A stretch of DNA of 61,738 nt from an uncultured Collinsella sp. (lineage in GTDB: Bacteria > Actinomycetota > Coriobacteriia > Coriobacteriales > Coriobacteriaceae). Positions 16,897 to 24,360 of the stretch are shown here, in pieces (positions within the stretch are counted from its first letter, which is position 1; every line of letters starts with the position of its first letter). The notes beneath the pieces were generated by a model. The model worked only from the letters and a program-made list of their open reading frames with translations. It did not search any database and had not been told where the DNA came from. The translations under genes were made by a program, and so were the position numbers. The stretch lies in contig UQNU01000004.1 of NCBI GenBank assembly GCA_900542555.1, forward strand, positions 1-61,738. The letters run 5' to 3'.

Positions 16897-17034
16897 CTGT
16901 CCCACAGTAGCGCGGAGTTCACGCAAAGCGCGAACCAGCGACTGGGACCAGCGGCCCTTTCGGCCAAGTCCATTTCAGCAAAGGAACCCTGCCAGCAAGC
17001 GATGCTCAAGAACCGCCTGCGATGTTACCGCAGG
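16897..17034. other. Intergenic region with several stable hairpins, possible structured RNA
   Basis: No open frame stands out. Pairing segments: GTCCCA/TGGGAC (16899 and 16943) enclosing AGTTC/GAAC stems; GGCC-CTTTC-GGCC near 16953; CCTGC/GCAGG at 17015-17033. It lies between convergent genes, next to a 123-base palindrome. It could be an unrecognised ncRNA, or simply repeat remnants. Confidence 0.3.
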
Positions 17035-17157
17035 CCGGGGCCGGGTTTGGTTTTGAAAACATTCCACAGCGCGAGGCCCGCCTTTCCGTTGCTCCGCAGG
17101 AGCAGGAAAGACGGGCCTCATGCGCGAGGACGTTTTCAAAACCAAACCCGGTCCCGG
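17035..17157. repeat. 123-base nested palindrome between convergent genes
   Basis: Outer arms of 26 bases (17035-17060 and 17132-17157; GGGTTTGGTTTTGAAAAC against GTTTTCAAAACCAAACCC) differ at one position. A second inverted repeat lies inside (GCGAGGCCCG, CTTTCC, GCTCC against GGAGC, GGAAAG, CGGGCCTC). Almost the whole element folds into one hairpin. It may end transcription in both directions, but size and symmetry suggest a MITE-like element. Confidence 0.75.
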
Positions 17158-17175
17158 CCGGACAGCCCACGAACG

Positions 17176-19128
17176 CTACAGGTTCTTGACACCCATCGCG
17201 CGCATGGCGTTCAGGATGGCGATGATCGCCACGCCTACGTCGCCGAACACGGCAAGCCACATGTTGGCGATGCCCAGTGCCGCAAGCACCAGAATCAGCA
17301 GCTTAATCCCCAGTGCAAAGATGATGTTCTGCCAAACAATCGTCATGGTCTTGCGCGCCACGCGGATAGCGCGGGAAATGTTGGATGGCTTGTCATCCAT
17401 CAGCACGACATCCGCCGCCTCGATCGCGGCGTCGGACCCCATGGCGCCCATGGCAATGCCCACATCGGCGCGGGTGAGCACGGGCGCATCGTTGATGCCG
17501 TCGCCGACAAAAGCGAGCTTGCCCTTGCCGTTCTCGCTCGCAAGCAACGCCTCAACACGCTCGACCTTATCGCCCGGCAGCAGCTGCGCGTGGAACTCGT
17601 CGAGACTGAGTTGCTTGGCCACAGACGCCGCAACCTCCTCGCGGTCGCCCGTGAGCATGACGGTGCGCTTGACGCCGGCGGCGTGCAGGTCGCTGATCGT
17701 CCGCTCGGCATCGGCCTTGACGGTGTCGGCAATTACAATGTGGCCGGCATAGATGCCATCGACCAGCACGTGAAGGATCGTACCGACGACCTTGCAATCG
17801 GGCGCTTCGACTCCGGTCGCGGCGAGCATTTTTGCGTTGCCAACGACGACGTGCTTGCCGTCGATGGTTGCCGTCACGCCATGGCCCGCGTCGTTGGTGG
17901 AGTCGCTTACGCGCTTGGGGTCGACCTCGCCCTGGTAGGCGGCGCGCACGGACTGCGCGATGGGGTGATCGGAGAACGACTCCGCAAGGGCTGCGACCTC
18001 GAGCAACGACTGCTCGGTATAGCCAGACTCGGGGTGCACCGCCACGACCGAAAACGTGCCGTTGGTGAGCGTGCCGGTCTTGTCGAAGACGACGGTGTCC
18101 ACGTCGGCGAGCGTTTCGAGGTAGTTAGAACCCTTGATGAGAACGCCTAGCTTGGATGCGCCGCCGATGCCGCCAAAGAAGCTGAGCGGCACGCTGATCA
18201 CGAGCGCGCACGGGCAGCTGACGACCAGGAAGGTCAGGCCGCGCAGGATCCAGTCGGACCAGGCGCCGGTGACCAAGCCGCCGCCGAGCGCGAGTACCGC
18301 GGCAGCGCCGGTGACGGCGGGCGTGTAGACGCGGGCGAAGCGCGTGATGAAGTTCTCGGTGCGCGCCTTCTTTTCGCTGGCGTTTTCTACGAGCTCCAGG
18401 ACGCGCGCGACGGTGGACTCGCCAAATGGCTTGGTGGTGCGCACGTGGATGAGGCCCGTCATGTTGATACAGCCGCTGATGATATCGTCTCCGGTTTTGG
18501 CCGGGCGGGGGACCGACTCACCGGTAAGGGCAGCGGTATCGAGCTGTGTCTCGCCTTCGACGATGACGCCGTCGATAGGCACGCGCTCGCCGGGCTTGAC
18601 CACGATCACGGTGCCGACGGCGATGTCATCGGGAAAGACCTGTTCGAGCGTGCCGTCGGGCTGCTCGACGTTAGCGTAGTCGGGCGCGATGTCCATCATG
18701 GCGCTGATCGACTTGCGGCTCTTGCCCACGGCGTATGCCTGGAACAGCTCGCCGACCTGGTAGAACAGCATGACGGCGGCGCCTTCGGCCATGTGCGGGT
18801 CGGTATCGGGGAAGAACACCATGGCAAACGCGCCGATGGTTGCGACTGCCATAAGGAAACTCTCGTCGAAGGCCTTGCCGCGGCGGATGTTACTGAATGC
18901 CTTTTGCAGTACGTCGTAGCCGGCAATCAAAAACGGCACGAGGAACAGTGCGAAGCTGGCGTAGATGTCGCCCGGGGTGCCGAATGCGGCAGTGAGGGTG
19001 CCGAGCTCATCGAGGGCGTACACCACGGCAAAAATGCCCAGCGCTACCAGGATGCGGTTGCGCTTATGCTCGAGTGACTCTTTTTTCTTGCGCTTCTTCT
19101 TTTTCTTCTTGGGGTCGGCGGTGGCCAT
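17176..19128 (-). CDS. Heavy-metal P1B-type ATPase (Zn/Cd/Pb exporter type)
   Basis: Exports divalent heavy metal at the cost of ATP. 650 residues from ATG 19128 (GGGAGG upstream; the frame is open to 19161). Seen: Lys-rich N-terminus instead of a metal-binding domain, about eight membrane helices, TGE actuator loop (LTGESVPRPA), membrane CPC (VVSCPCALVISVP), phosphorylation site DKTGTLTNG, SFSDHPIAQS with the HP motif, and GDGINDAP. The C-terminal helix region NMWLAVFGDVGVAI has the Asp typical of Zn/Cd pumps (ZntA/CadA). The N-terminal HMA domain is missing but a separate HMA protein is encoded just upstream. An ArsR-type operator precedes the gene. Confidence 0.94.
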   Translation of the reverse strand: MATADPKKKKKKRKKKESLEHKRNRILVALGIFAVVYALDELGTLTAAFGTPGDIYASFALFLVPFLIAGYDVLQKAFSNIRRGKAFDESFLMAVATIGAFAMVFFPDTDPHMAEGAAVMLFYQVGELFQAYAVGKSRKSISAMMDIAPDYANVEQPDGTLEQVFPDDIAVGTVIVVKPGERVPIDGVIVEGETQLDTAALTGESVPRPAKTGDDIISGCINMTGLIHVRTTKPFGESTVARVLELVENASEKKARTENFITRFARVYTPAVTGAAAVLALGGGLVTGAWSDWILRGLTFLVVSCPCALVISVPLSFFGGIGGASKLGVLIKGSNYLETLADVDTVVFDKTGTLTNGTFSVVAVHPESGYTEQSLLEVAALAESFSDHPIAQSVRAAYQGEVDPKRVSDSTNDAGHGVTATIDGKHVVVGNAKMLAATGVEAPDCKVVGTILHVLVDGIYAGHIVIADTVKADAERTISDLHAAGVKRTVMLTGDREEVAASVAKQLSLDEFHAQLLPGDKVERVEALLASENGKGKLAFVGDGINDAPVLTRADVGIAMGAMGSDAAIEAADVVLMDDKPSNISRAIRVARKTMTIVWQNIIFALGIKLLILVLAALGIANMWLAVFGDVGVAIIAILNAMRAMGVKNL

Positions 19129-19152
19129 GACTCGAATCCTCCCATTTGAATG

Positions 19153-19170
19153 TATGAACACTCACTCATA
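19153..19170 (-). promoter_or_regulatory. Putative ArsR/SmtB operator before the P-type ATPase gene
   Basis: TATGA-ACACTCAC-TCATA is an imperfect palindrome of the 12-2-12 style bound by SmtB/CzrA/CadC repressors. It matches the larger copies upstream of the arsR-type gene at 19890-19946 (TATGA...TCATA spacing identical). A TTATAT sequence overlapping it on the minus strand may be the -10 element. Confidence 0.65.
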
Positions 19171-19228
19171 TAATTTCGCGAGCAAAGGCCGCGGCAAGCG
19201 CGGCCTTGCGGGTTGGCGTAAACCTGGG

Positions 19229-19447
19229 CTAGAGAATGATCTCGCAGTCCGGCTCGGCGTCGGCGGTGAACTCCACAACGCGGTCGAGGACCTCGTCGAA
19301 CTCGGCGTCATCGGCCTCGAGCGTCAACTTCTGGGTCATAAAGTTGACCGAAACGGACTTGACGCCATCGAGCTTGGCCAGCTCGTCCTGAAGCTCACGC
19401 GCGCAGTTGGCGCAGTCGATCTCGTCGAGTTTAAACTGCTTTTTCAT
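19229..19447 (-). CDS. Small heavy-metal-associated (HMA) domain protein
   Basis: A 72-residue free-standing HMA domain with the CxxC metal site at Cys12-Ala-Asn-Cys15 and a beta-alpha-beta-beta-alpha-beta pattern (GVKSVSVNFMTQKLTLE). Acidic residues near the C-terminus (DAEPDCEIIL) could help bind Zn or Cd. It lies between the ArsR-type repressor and the ATPase, which itself lacks an HMA domain, so it probably delivers or senses metal for that pump. The ATG has GAAAGGAACCCACC before it. Confidence 0.85.
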   Translation of the reverse strand: MKKQFKLDEIDCANCARELQDELAKLDGVKSVSVNFMTQKLTLEADDAEFDEVLDRVVEFTADAEPDCEIIL

Positions 19448-19510
19448 GGTGGGTTCCTTTCTCTGTATTTGCGGCTTGGGTGCAGGCCGCGCTGGTACCG
19501 TGGTTGGTCG

Positions 19511-19876
19511 CTATTCGCAGATGTGGCTCATGCCCTGGTTGAGCATGGTGTAGACGTGGTCGTCGGCGAGCGAGTAGAGGATATTGCGCCCGTCGCGCCG
19601 GAATTTAACCAGGTGCGACTGCTTGAGTGTGCGCAGCTGGTGCGACACCGCGGACTGCGAGGTTTCGGTCGCTTCGGCGATGTCTGCCACGCAGAGCTCG
19701 CGGCCCATGAGGGCATAGAGGATCTTGATGCGCGTGGTGTCGCTGAAGACCTTGAACAGGTCGGCGAGGTCGTAGAGAAGCTCCTCGTCGGGAAGGTCCT
19801 CGGGCGAGCAGGTGGTGGGGATCACTGGCTCGGTGGCCTCGGTGTCGGGTTTCGTTTCATCAACGCGGATGCTCAT
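19511..19876 (-). CDS. ArsR/SmtB-family metal-sensing repressor
   Basis: A 121-residue winged-helix repressor released from DNA when metal binds. The recognition helix is TETSQSAVSHQLRTLKQSHLV. The C-terminal alpha-5 helix has Asp105-x-His107-x10-His118-x2-Glu121, exactly the spacing of the SmtB/CzrA zinc site (Asp104, His106, His117, Glu120). ELCVADIAE before the recognition helix contains a Cys as in CadC. Together this predicts Zn (or Cd) sensing. It heads the cluster repressor - HMA protein - P-type ATPase, and two matching palindromes lie upstream of it and of the ATPase. Confidence 0.9.
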   Translation of the reverse strand: MSIRVDETKPDTEATEPVIPTTCSPEDLPDEELLYDLADLFKVFSDTTRIKILYALMGRELCVADIAEATETSQSAVSHQLRTLKQSHLVKFRRDGRNILYSLADDHVYTMLNQGMSHICE

Positions 19877-19889
19877 TGCAATATCCTTT

Positions 19890-19946
19890 CATATGAACAT
19901 GCGCTCATATAACTTGCTTCCGATTATATGAGCGCATGTTCATATG
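19890..19946 (-). promoter_or_regulatory. Double ArsR/SmtB operator as a perfect 23-base inverted repeat
   Basis: Two 23-base arms (19890-19912 and 19924-19946; CATATGAACATGCGCTCATA against TATGAGCGCATGTTCATATG) are perfect complements with an 11-base spacer. Each arm is itself a TATGA...TCATA box. The pair sits right before the repressor gene and should be its autoregulatory site. Confidence 0.75.
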
Positions 19947-20029
19947 TCAATACAATTTGCGATAATTTCGATGACTGCTTGCCGCCTCTGCGATTTTCTG
20001 TGGGTTGGGATGCATCGACGCAATGCTCG

Positions 20030-20054
20030 CCAACATATTTCGAGATGTTCGGCC
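20030..20054 (-). repeat. GGCCGAA...ATGTTGG repeat, copy R1 (minus orientation)
   Basis: Read on the minus strand: GGCCGAACATCTCGAAATATG then TTGG. First of four related repeats in alternating orientation around the DUF559-like gene. The 388-base gap 19877-20265 holds the ArsR operator, R1 and R2, and nothing else recognised. Confidence 0.6.
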
Positions 20055-20218
20055 AACATGCTAAGAAAGCCGTCTCGAGAAGTATTAGAACTGTTCATAT
20101 TTGTACTTTATCTTGTTAAATACCGTGAGAATCAGTTCTTTCTCTACGGGCGTTCCTGCAGAATCAGTTTTATCTAAAGTTATATTGAGCGTTGCAGTAG
20201 CCAATCAGGCATATCGGT

Positions 20219-20246
20219 GGCCGAATAAGTCGAAAAATGTAGGTGG
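20219..20246 (+). repeat. GGCCGAA...ATGTAGG repeat, copy R2 (plus orientation)
   Basis: GGCCGAATAAGTCGAAAAAT then GTAGGTGG, 20 bases beyond the stop of the DUF559-like gene. With R3 it forms a terminal inverted repeat around that gene. Confidence 0.6.
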
Positions 20247-20265
20247 ACATCCGCAGAGACCGCCT

Positions 20266-21696
20266 TTAGAAGAGTGAATTCTCAATCAGATCAATAATCA
20301 TGTCGTCTTCCGTGCGGTTTTCATCGATTTTTGCGAACATGTCGCATTCCCAAGCCCCATTGATTTCCTCAGCAAGGGCCCCGACGTGTTGCATGTCGTC
20401 GGGTTCGGGCACATCGTTGATGCTCGGGTCATCAGCTTGCGGATATTGGCTTGCAATTTCGCGCTTGGCGGCCTCTTCTTCTTTGAGTGTCTCCAGGACG
20501 CGGCGACCGTATTCGAAGTAGCGCCGCAAGACAAATTGACGAAGAGTTTCTTGCAGGATGGCGAAGTTATCCGGGAGTCGACCGGGCCATATCTTCTCGC
20601 GAATGCGAATCGCTTCCATGACCCGTTTAAAAGCGGACTGCTTGAAAAACGAATGACGATTAACTGTGATAACGGCATATCCCATGTTTCGCAGCGTGTT
20701 TCGGCGCTCCTCGTCAATTGATTGCTGCTCGGGTTTGTCGTGGTAAAAGCCGTTGTATTCGATATCGGTCATCGAATTTTCGAGCAGCGCGTCGAGGTAG
20801 AAAACCGTCCGTCGCGTTAGGGCGGCGTATCTTTTGGGGACTGGGATCGGATAATCCGTTTTGATAGCGCGTATGGCTAAGCCACCCATTGACTTGGGCA
20901 TTGTCAGCATCATGACAAACGCCGTTTCGAGTGGGGAGCGACAGCCTTCGTGTACATAAGAAAGTGCCTTAAGTGCTTTATTAGATCCACGATACCCCGG
21001 TGCCTCTGAAAAGAAGGCTCTGAGCTCTTCAACGCTGGTTAGGGCTGGGCGCTCGCGATATTGAGTTTCGTCGGACGTTCCAAGCGCGTAGGAGCCGCAG
21101 ATTTCAAAGTAATACTCAACGAGCTCCGAAAGGTTGAGGTCGGCTGTTGCTTCTAACGCGCACAGCTTGATATCGACGATGTAGACGTTCGGCTCGAGTT
21201 CTAGGTAGCTTTCTGCATCAAACGTATAGCGCGTGCAGTGGCAGATGCAGCCCTTGCGGTGCCTTTTGGCATTATTGGAAAACGTCAGCACATGGATACG
21301 TTCAGAATCGACATTCTTTCTGTTGAGCCATGCTCGTGCCGCTTCCAGGTCGGACGTGGTCGGCGCAGACACCCTGATCTTTTCCATAGGTATGGGACCG
21401 GTCGCGTAGCTTGCGAGCGAGTTGGCTGTTTGGTATACAGCGCGTGCCGTGGTATGTGACAGAATGATTCCCATACGCGCATGATGGCATAGCGGACGCC
21501 GCATACGCCCGAAACTTCGGGCAACGGTATTGGGGCGCGGCTTATCTTCTGCGAACGGTGGGTTTTTGAGCTGTCGTATTGAGGGAGCAGCTTTGGCTGG
21601 GGAGGTTTCTGCCGGCTGCCCCTTTTTGATGAACTTTAGTTGCGGATTCGTAGCTTCTAAGCGTTTTTGCCGACCGCTCAGATGCCTCACCAACAT
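20266..21696 (-). CDS. DUF559-like / Vsr-like endonuclease-fold protein, AbiEi-related architecture
   Basis: Not a confidently named family. The C-terminal half has DIEYNGFYHD, Q-x4-DEERRNTLRNMGYAVITV and a following Arg/Lys-rich helix, the pattern of DUF559/Vsr-type PD-(D/E)XK nucleases. The middle (LEPNVYIVDIKLCALEATADLNLSELVEYYFEICGSYAL, CRSPLETAFVMMLT) resembles actinobacterial proteins that join an AbiEi-like region to DUF559. A CHC cysteine cluster (CICHC) is present. The frame opens at 21696 inside repeat R3 with no ribosome site; internal ATGs at 21504 and 21474 (MGIILSHTTARAVYQ) are plausible true starts. Base composition is lower in GC than neighbours, and repeats bracket it, suggesting transfer. 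Confidence 0.55.
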   Translation of the reverse strand: MLVRHLSGRQKRLEATNPQLKFIKKGQPAETSPAKAAPSIRQLKNPPFAEDKPRPNTVARSFGRMRRPLCHHARMGIILSHTTARAVYQTANSLASYATGPIPMEKIRVSAPTTSDLEAARAWLNRKNVDSERIHVLTFSNNAKRHRKGCICHCTRYTFDAESYLELEPNVYIVDIKLCALEATADLNLSELVEYYFEICGSYALGTSDETQYRERPALTSVEELRAFFSEAPGYRGSNKALKALSYVHEGCRSPLETAFVMMLTMPKSMGGLAIRAIKTDYPIPVPKRYAALTRRTVFYLDALLENSMTDIEYNGFYHDKPEQQSIDEERRNTLRNMGYAVITVNRHSFFKQSAFKRVMEAIRIREKIWPGRLPDNFAILQETLRQFVLRRYFEYGRRVLETLKEEEAAKREIASQYPQADDPSINDVPEPDDMQHVGALAEEINGAWECDMFAKIDENRTEDDMIIDLIENSLF

Positions 21697-21714
21697 AATT
21701 TGAGTTATTCGGCC
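21690..21714 (-). repeat. GGCCGAA...ATGTTGG repeat, copy R3 (minus orientation)
   Basis: Read on the minus strand: GGCCGAATAACTCAAATTATG then TTGG. It overlaps the first codons of the open frame of the DUF559-like gene and is the inverted partner of R2. Confidence 0.6.
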
Positions 21715-21847
21715 TTATCCTATACAAATGGTGCGATCGCAACGTCCTATTCGAATTGATTCAGGTAGATTTATGGGGCTTGGTTGCGAAATTAAGGCGA
21801 TTTTAGCTTCGATTGCGGTTCAAGGGGCCTTGACTAGTGGTTCAGCT

Positions 21848-21876
21848 GGCCGAACAACTCGAAAAATGTAGGTGGG
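21848..21876 (+). repeat. GGCCGAA...ATGTAGG repeat, copy R4 (plus orientation)
   Basis: GGCCGAACAACTCGAAAAAT then GTAGGTGGG. Outer partner of R1. The 21697-22024 gap holds R3, R4 and a terminator, otherwise no feature. Confidence 0.6.
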
Positions 21877-21923
21877 CCAACCTGCCGACTATGTGAAGCA
21901 CGCGTATTTGCTCGTTTTGATGA

Positions 21924-21959
21924 AAACTAGGGTGCAGCCATAAGGCTGCGCCCTAGTTT
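21924..21959 (-). terminator. Terminator of the DnaQ-like exonuclease gene
   Basis: AAACTAGGGTGCAGCC pairs perfectly with GGCTGCGCCCTAGTTT apart from one position, with an ATAA loop. On the minus strand the stem is followed by TTTTCATC. It lies 65 bases after the exonuclease stop codon. Confidence 0.8.
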
Positions 21960-22024
21960 ACTGCGTGTCGGTGTGCCCAGACGGATTGCGCTGTGCCTGG
22001 CAGGCGCTCCCGCAGATGGATCGG

Positions 22025-22993
22025 TTATTTCGCGAATAGGTTCTTGAGGTTGAACTCGGCCTGAACCGTGCGGAGCATGAGGTCGGTGTCGTCGAGGCCC
22101 AGATGCTGCTCGTTGGCGTCGGCGGCGAGGGTTCCACGGCGGCGCGCCCAGTTCTCGAGCGCGGCGGGCGCGGATTCGCGGGGGAGCGAGCGGACGTCGG
22201 CATCCAGGCTGCGGCAGATCTGGCGCGAGTCGATGACGATGATCTTGCCGGCGCGGCGTGCCTCGGCGTAACCGTCCAGGTGGATCTTGAACCAACTGTC
22301 CTCAAAGGCGGCGTTGTGCGCCATGTACGGGTACTTCTTCATAAGCTTGAGCAGCTGCTTCTGCAGTTCCTTGTTCTCGCGGAACGGCTTTTTGCCGTCG
22401 ATGTCGTCCCAGGTGATGTGGTGGATATTCGACAACGGCACATCCTCGCCGCGGTAGATATCGGGCAGGCCGCAGTAGTGTGCCTCGGCGTCGTGCGGGA
22501 CGGCGTCGCTGGTGAGCTCCATGATTTCCCAACCCACATTGATGATATAACCGCGCTCGGGTGCACGGCCGGTGGTCTCGATGTCGATACCGAGCACGGT
22601 GCCCTGGATGGGCTTGCGGGCGTAGGCCACGCCGAGCGCGTCGCGGTCGCCGCGGATCTCGCGCATGACCGACGCGGCGGTGCGCTTTTGCATCTTACCG
22701 ATGGCGGCGCAGGTGTCGGCATCGGACAGGCCGCGCGAAAGCGTCGCGGGCGTCACGTTGCGCAGGCGCGCCTCGCCAATCTGGTCGCACAGGTCGCGGT
22801 TGCGGTCAGCCAGGTCGCGCACGGTGGCAAAGTCGAAGCTGGGGTCGCCCTCGGCGGTAAAGTACTCGGTTTCGAGCACCTTAAGGGCCTCCTCGCCCTT
22901 CTGGCGCTCGGACTCCATGGCGCCGTGATCGCCATAGATAAACATGGGGATAAACGGCTGACGCTCGTATTCGAGTGCTTGTGAAACGTTCAT
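22025..22993 (-). CDS. DnaQ-like (DEDDh) 3'-5' exonuclease
   Basis: An exonuclease of the RNase T / DNA polymerase III epsilon superfamily, 322 residues. ExoI is LGIDIETTG (about residue 133), ExoII is YMAHNAAFEDSW, and ExoIII is HLGLDDTDLM with the His of the DEDDh subclass. The first ~125 residues are a mostly helical extension (EALKVLETEYFTAEGDPSFD) of unknown function, so it is not a simple epsilon subunit. ATG 22993 has CAAGGAGCAGTTAT upstream. It is divergent from the exporter gene and transcribed alone. DNA or RNA substrate not determinable. Confidence 0.87.
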   Translation of the reverse strand: MNVSQALEYERQPFIPMFIYGDHGAMESERQKGEEALKVLETEYFTAEGDPSFDFATVRDLADRNRDLCDQIGEARLRNVTPATLSRGLSDADTCAAIGKMQKRTAASVMREIRGDRDALGVAYARKPIQGTVLGIDIETTGRAPERGYIINVGWEIMELTSDAVPHDAEAHYCGLPDIYRGEDVPLSNIHHITWDDIDGKKPFRENKELQKQLLKLMKKYPYMAHNAAFEDSWFKIHLDGYAEARRAGKIIVIDSRQICRSLDADVRSLPRESAPAALENWARRRGTLAADANEQHLGLDDTDLMLRTVQAEFNLKNLFAK

Positions 22994-23075
22994 ATAACTG
23001 CTCCTTGGACGGGCCGCGTCGCGCGGCTCGGTGGCATTGAGTTATGGCGAGATGATAGTTTACCATGGGCAACTA

Positions 23076-23122
23076 TTGGCACCACGCCTAGGTCAACTAC
23101 AATACCCTAGTTGACCGCTAGG
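23076..23122 (+). promoter_or_regulatory. Promoter with overlapping palindromic operator for the 10-TM exporter gene
   Basis: A good -35/-10 pair, TTGGCA (23076-23081) and TACAAT (23098-23103) with 16-base spacing. GGTCAACTA (23091-23099) and TAGTTGACC (23108-23116) are perfect inverted repeats covering the -10 box and likely start site, flanked by CCTA/GCTAGG. This layout fits a repressor blocking initiation; the regulator is unknown. Confidence 0.6.
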
Positions 23123-23165
23123 ACTTTTACAATGCTGCCGAAAGACACGAAAGGTTCCATCCTTC

Positions 23166-24254
23166 ATGGATTTACTGATTGATATTTTGCTCGACGCTGG
23201 CAAGGACACGCTGTCGCTGGTGCCGTTTTTGTTGGTGACGTATCTGGCCCTCGAGACGCTCGAGCATGTTGCGGGCAACCGCGTTAACGGCGCCATCAAG
23301 CGTGCCGGAGCCGCGGGCCCCGTGGTTGGCTCGTTGCTGGGCATGGTGCCGCAGTGCGGCTTTTCGGCAATGGCGGCCACGCTGTATGCCGGTCGTGTCG
23401 TGACCTTGGGTACGTTGGTGGCGGTGTTCCTTTCGACCTCCGATGAGATGCTGCCGCTGTTGCTCGCCGAGCAGGTGCCCGTGCAGACCATGGCGATGCT
23501 TTTGGCTTCGAAGGCACTGATCGCGCTGGTCACGGGCTTTATCGTGGACGCCGCCATTCGCGGCCTGCGTCGTAACGCTCGCGCACATGCGGCGATTCGC
23601 CGTACCGTGCTGGGGACCGCTGCTAATCCGGCTCATGTGAACTGCGCGCACGACGACCACACTGGCGGTGACATCATCGACGAGGTGGCCGAGGCGGGCG
23701 TGAGCGCCGATCACATCCATGAGCTGTGCGAGCGCGACCATTGCGGTTGCGATGAAGACGAGGACGAGCGCGAACACGGACATGGCCACGATCACGGTCA
23801 TGAGGGCGAGCATGAACACCATGATGGCCACGATCACTCCCACTCTCACGAGGGCGCGCCCCTCCTGTCGATTATTCGCAGCGCCATCTCGCACACCGTG
23901 CAGGTATCGGTATTCATTTTTCTGGTGACGCTGATTCTGGTCGCCGTGCTCGAGACCTTCGGCGAGTCCGCGATCGAGCAGTTCCTGCGTGGCAACGAGA
24001 CGCTCGCCGTCCTGGGTTCGGCGCTTGTCGGCCTGATTCCCAACTGCTCGGCCAGCGTCGTCATCACACAACTGTACCTGGAAGGCGCGCTGCAGCTGGC
24101 CCCGATGCTCGCCGGCACGCTCATCTCTGCTGGTGTGGGCTACCTGGTGCTGTTCCGCACCAACCGCAGCGCCCGCGAAAACGTCCTGTTCCTGATCATG
24201 ATGTACGTCATCGGTGCCGGCTGGGGCCTCATCCTATCCGCCGTTGGCCTTTAA
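23166..24254 (+). CDS. Putative 10-TM heavy-metal/manganese exporter (ArsP_2-like)
   Basis: A 362-residue membrane protein of two homologous halves. Each half has a Pro-Asn/Gln-Cys motif in a helix (GMVPQCGFSAMAA about residue 60, GLIPNCSASVVITQ about residue 288). Between the halves (about residues 170-240) is a cytoplasmic or periplasmic loop crowded with His, Asp and Glu (HGHGHDHGHEGEHEHH), an obvious metal-binding segment. This matches the family annotated as putative 10-TM heavy-metal or manganese exporter. The ATG follows CGAAAGGTTCCATCCTTC. A palindrome overlaps its promoter, so metal-regulated expression is likely; the metal is not known. Confidence 0.78.
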   Translation: MDLLIDILLDAGKDTLSLVPFLLVTYLALETLEHVAGNRVNGAIKRAGAAGPVVGSLLGMVPQCGFSAMAATLYAGRVVTLGTLVAVFLSTSDEMLPLLLAEQVPVQTMAMLLASKALIALVTGFIVDAAIRGLRRNARAHAAIRRTVLGTAANPAHVNCAHDDHTGGDIIDEVAEAGVSADHIHELCERDHCGCDEDEDEREHGHGHDHGHEGEHEHHDGHDHSHSHEGAPLLSIIRSAISHTVQVSVFIFLVTLILVAVLETFGESAIEQFLRGNETLAVLGSALVGLIPNCSASVVITQLYLEGALQLAPMLAGTLISAGVGYLVLFRTNRSARENVLFLIMMYVIGAGWGLILSAVGL

Positions 24255-24357
24255 GTAGATTATTGGGACATGTCTTACGATCTACCCCTGTGACCAGGGC
24301 ATTCCCCGCTGCCAAAACAAAAAGGTAGATTTTTAGGCATGTCCCAAAAATCTACCT
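24252..24357. repeat. GTAGATT...GGGACATG inverted-repeat element
   Basis: Left arm about 24252-24273 (GTAGATTATTGGGACATG) pairs with right arm 24335-24357 (CATGTCCCAAAAATCTAC) with two differences. An inner pair GATCTACC/GGTAGATT is also present. The element fills the gap between the exporter stop and the end of yaiI. It may terminate both, and it is of the same style as the other REP-like elements. Confidence 0.65.
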
Positions 24358-24360
24358 TGG

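Noticed and set aside
16897..17034. tRNA, SRP RNA or 6S RNA gene
   Set aside because: No cloverleaf, CCA end or SRP core could be built, and no recognisable 6S bubble is present.
20030..21876. Insertion sequence
   Set aside because: No transposase is encoded; the enclosed protein looks like a nuclease of the DUF559/Vsr type and no target-site duplication was seen, so only a repeat-bounded cassette is claimed.
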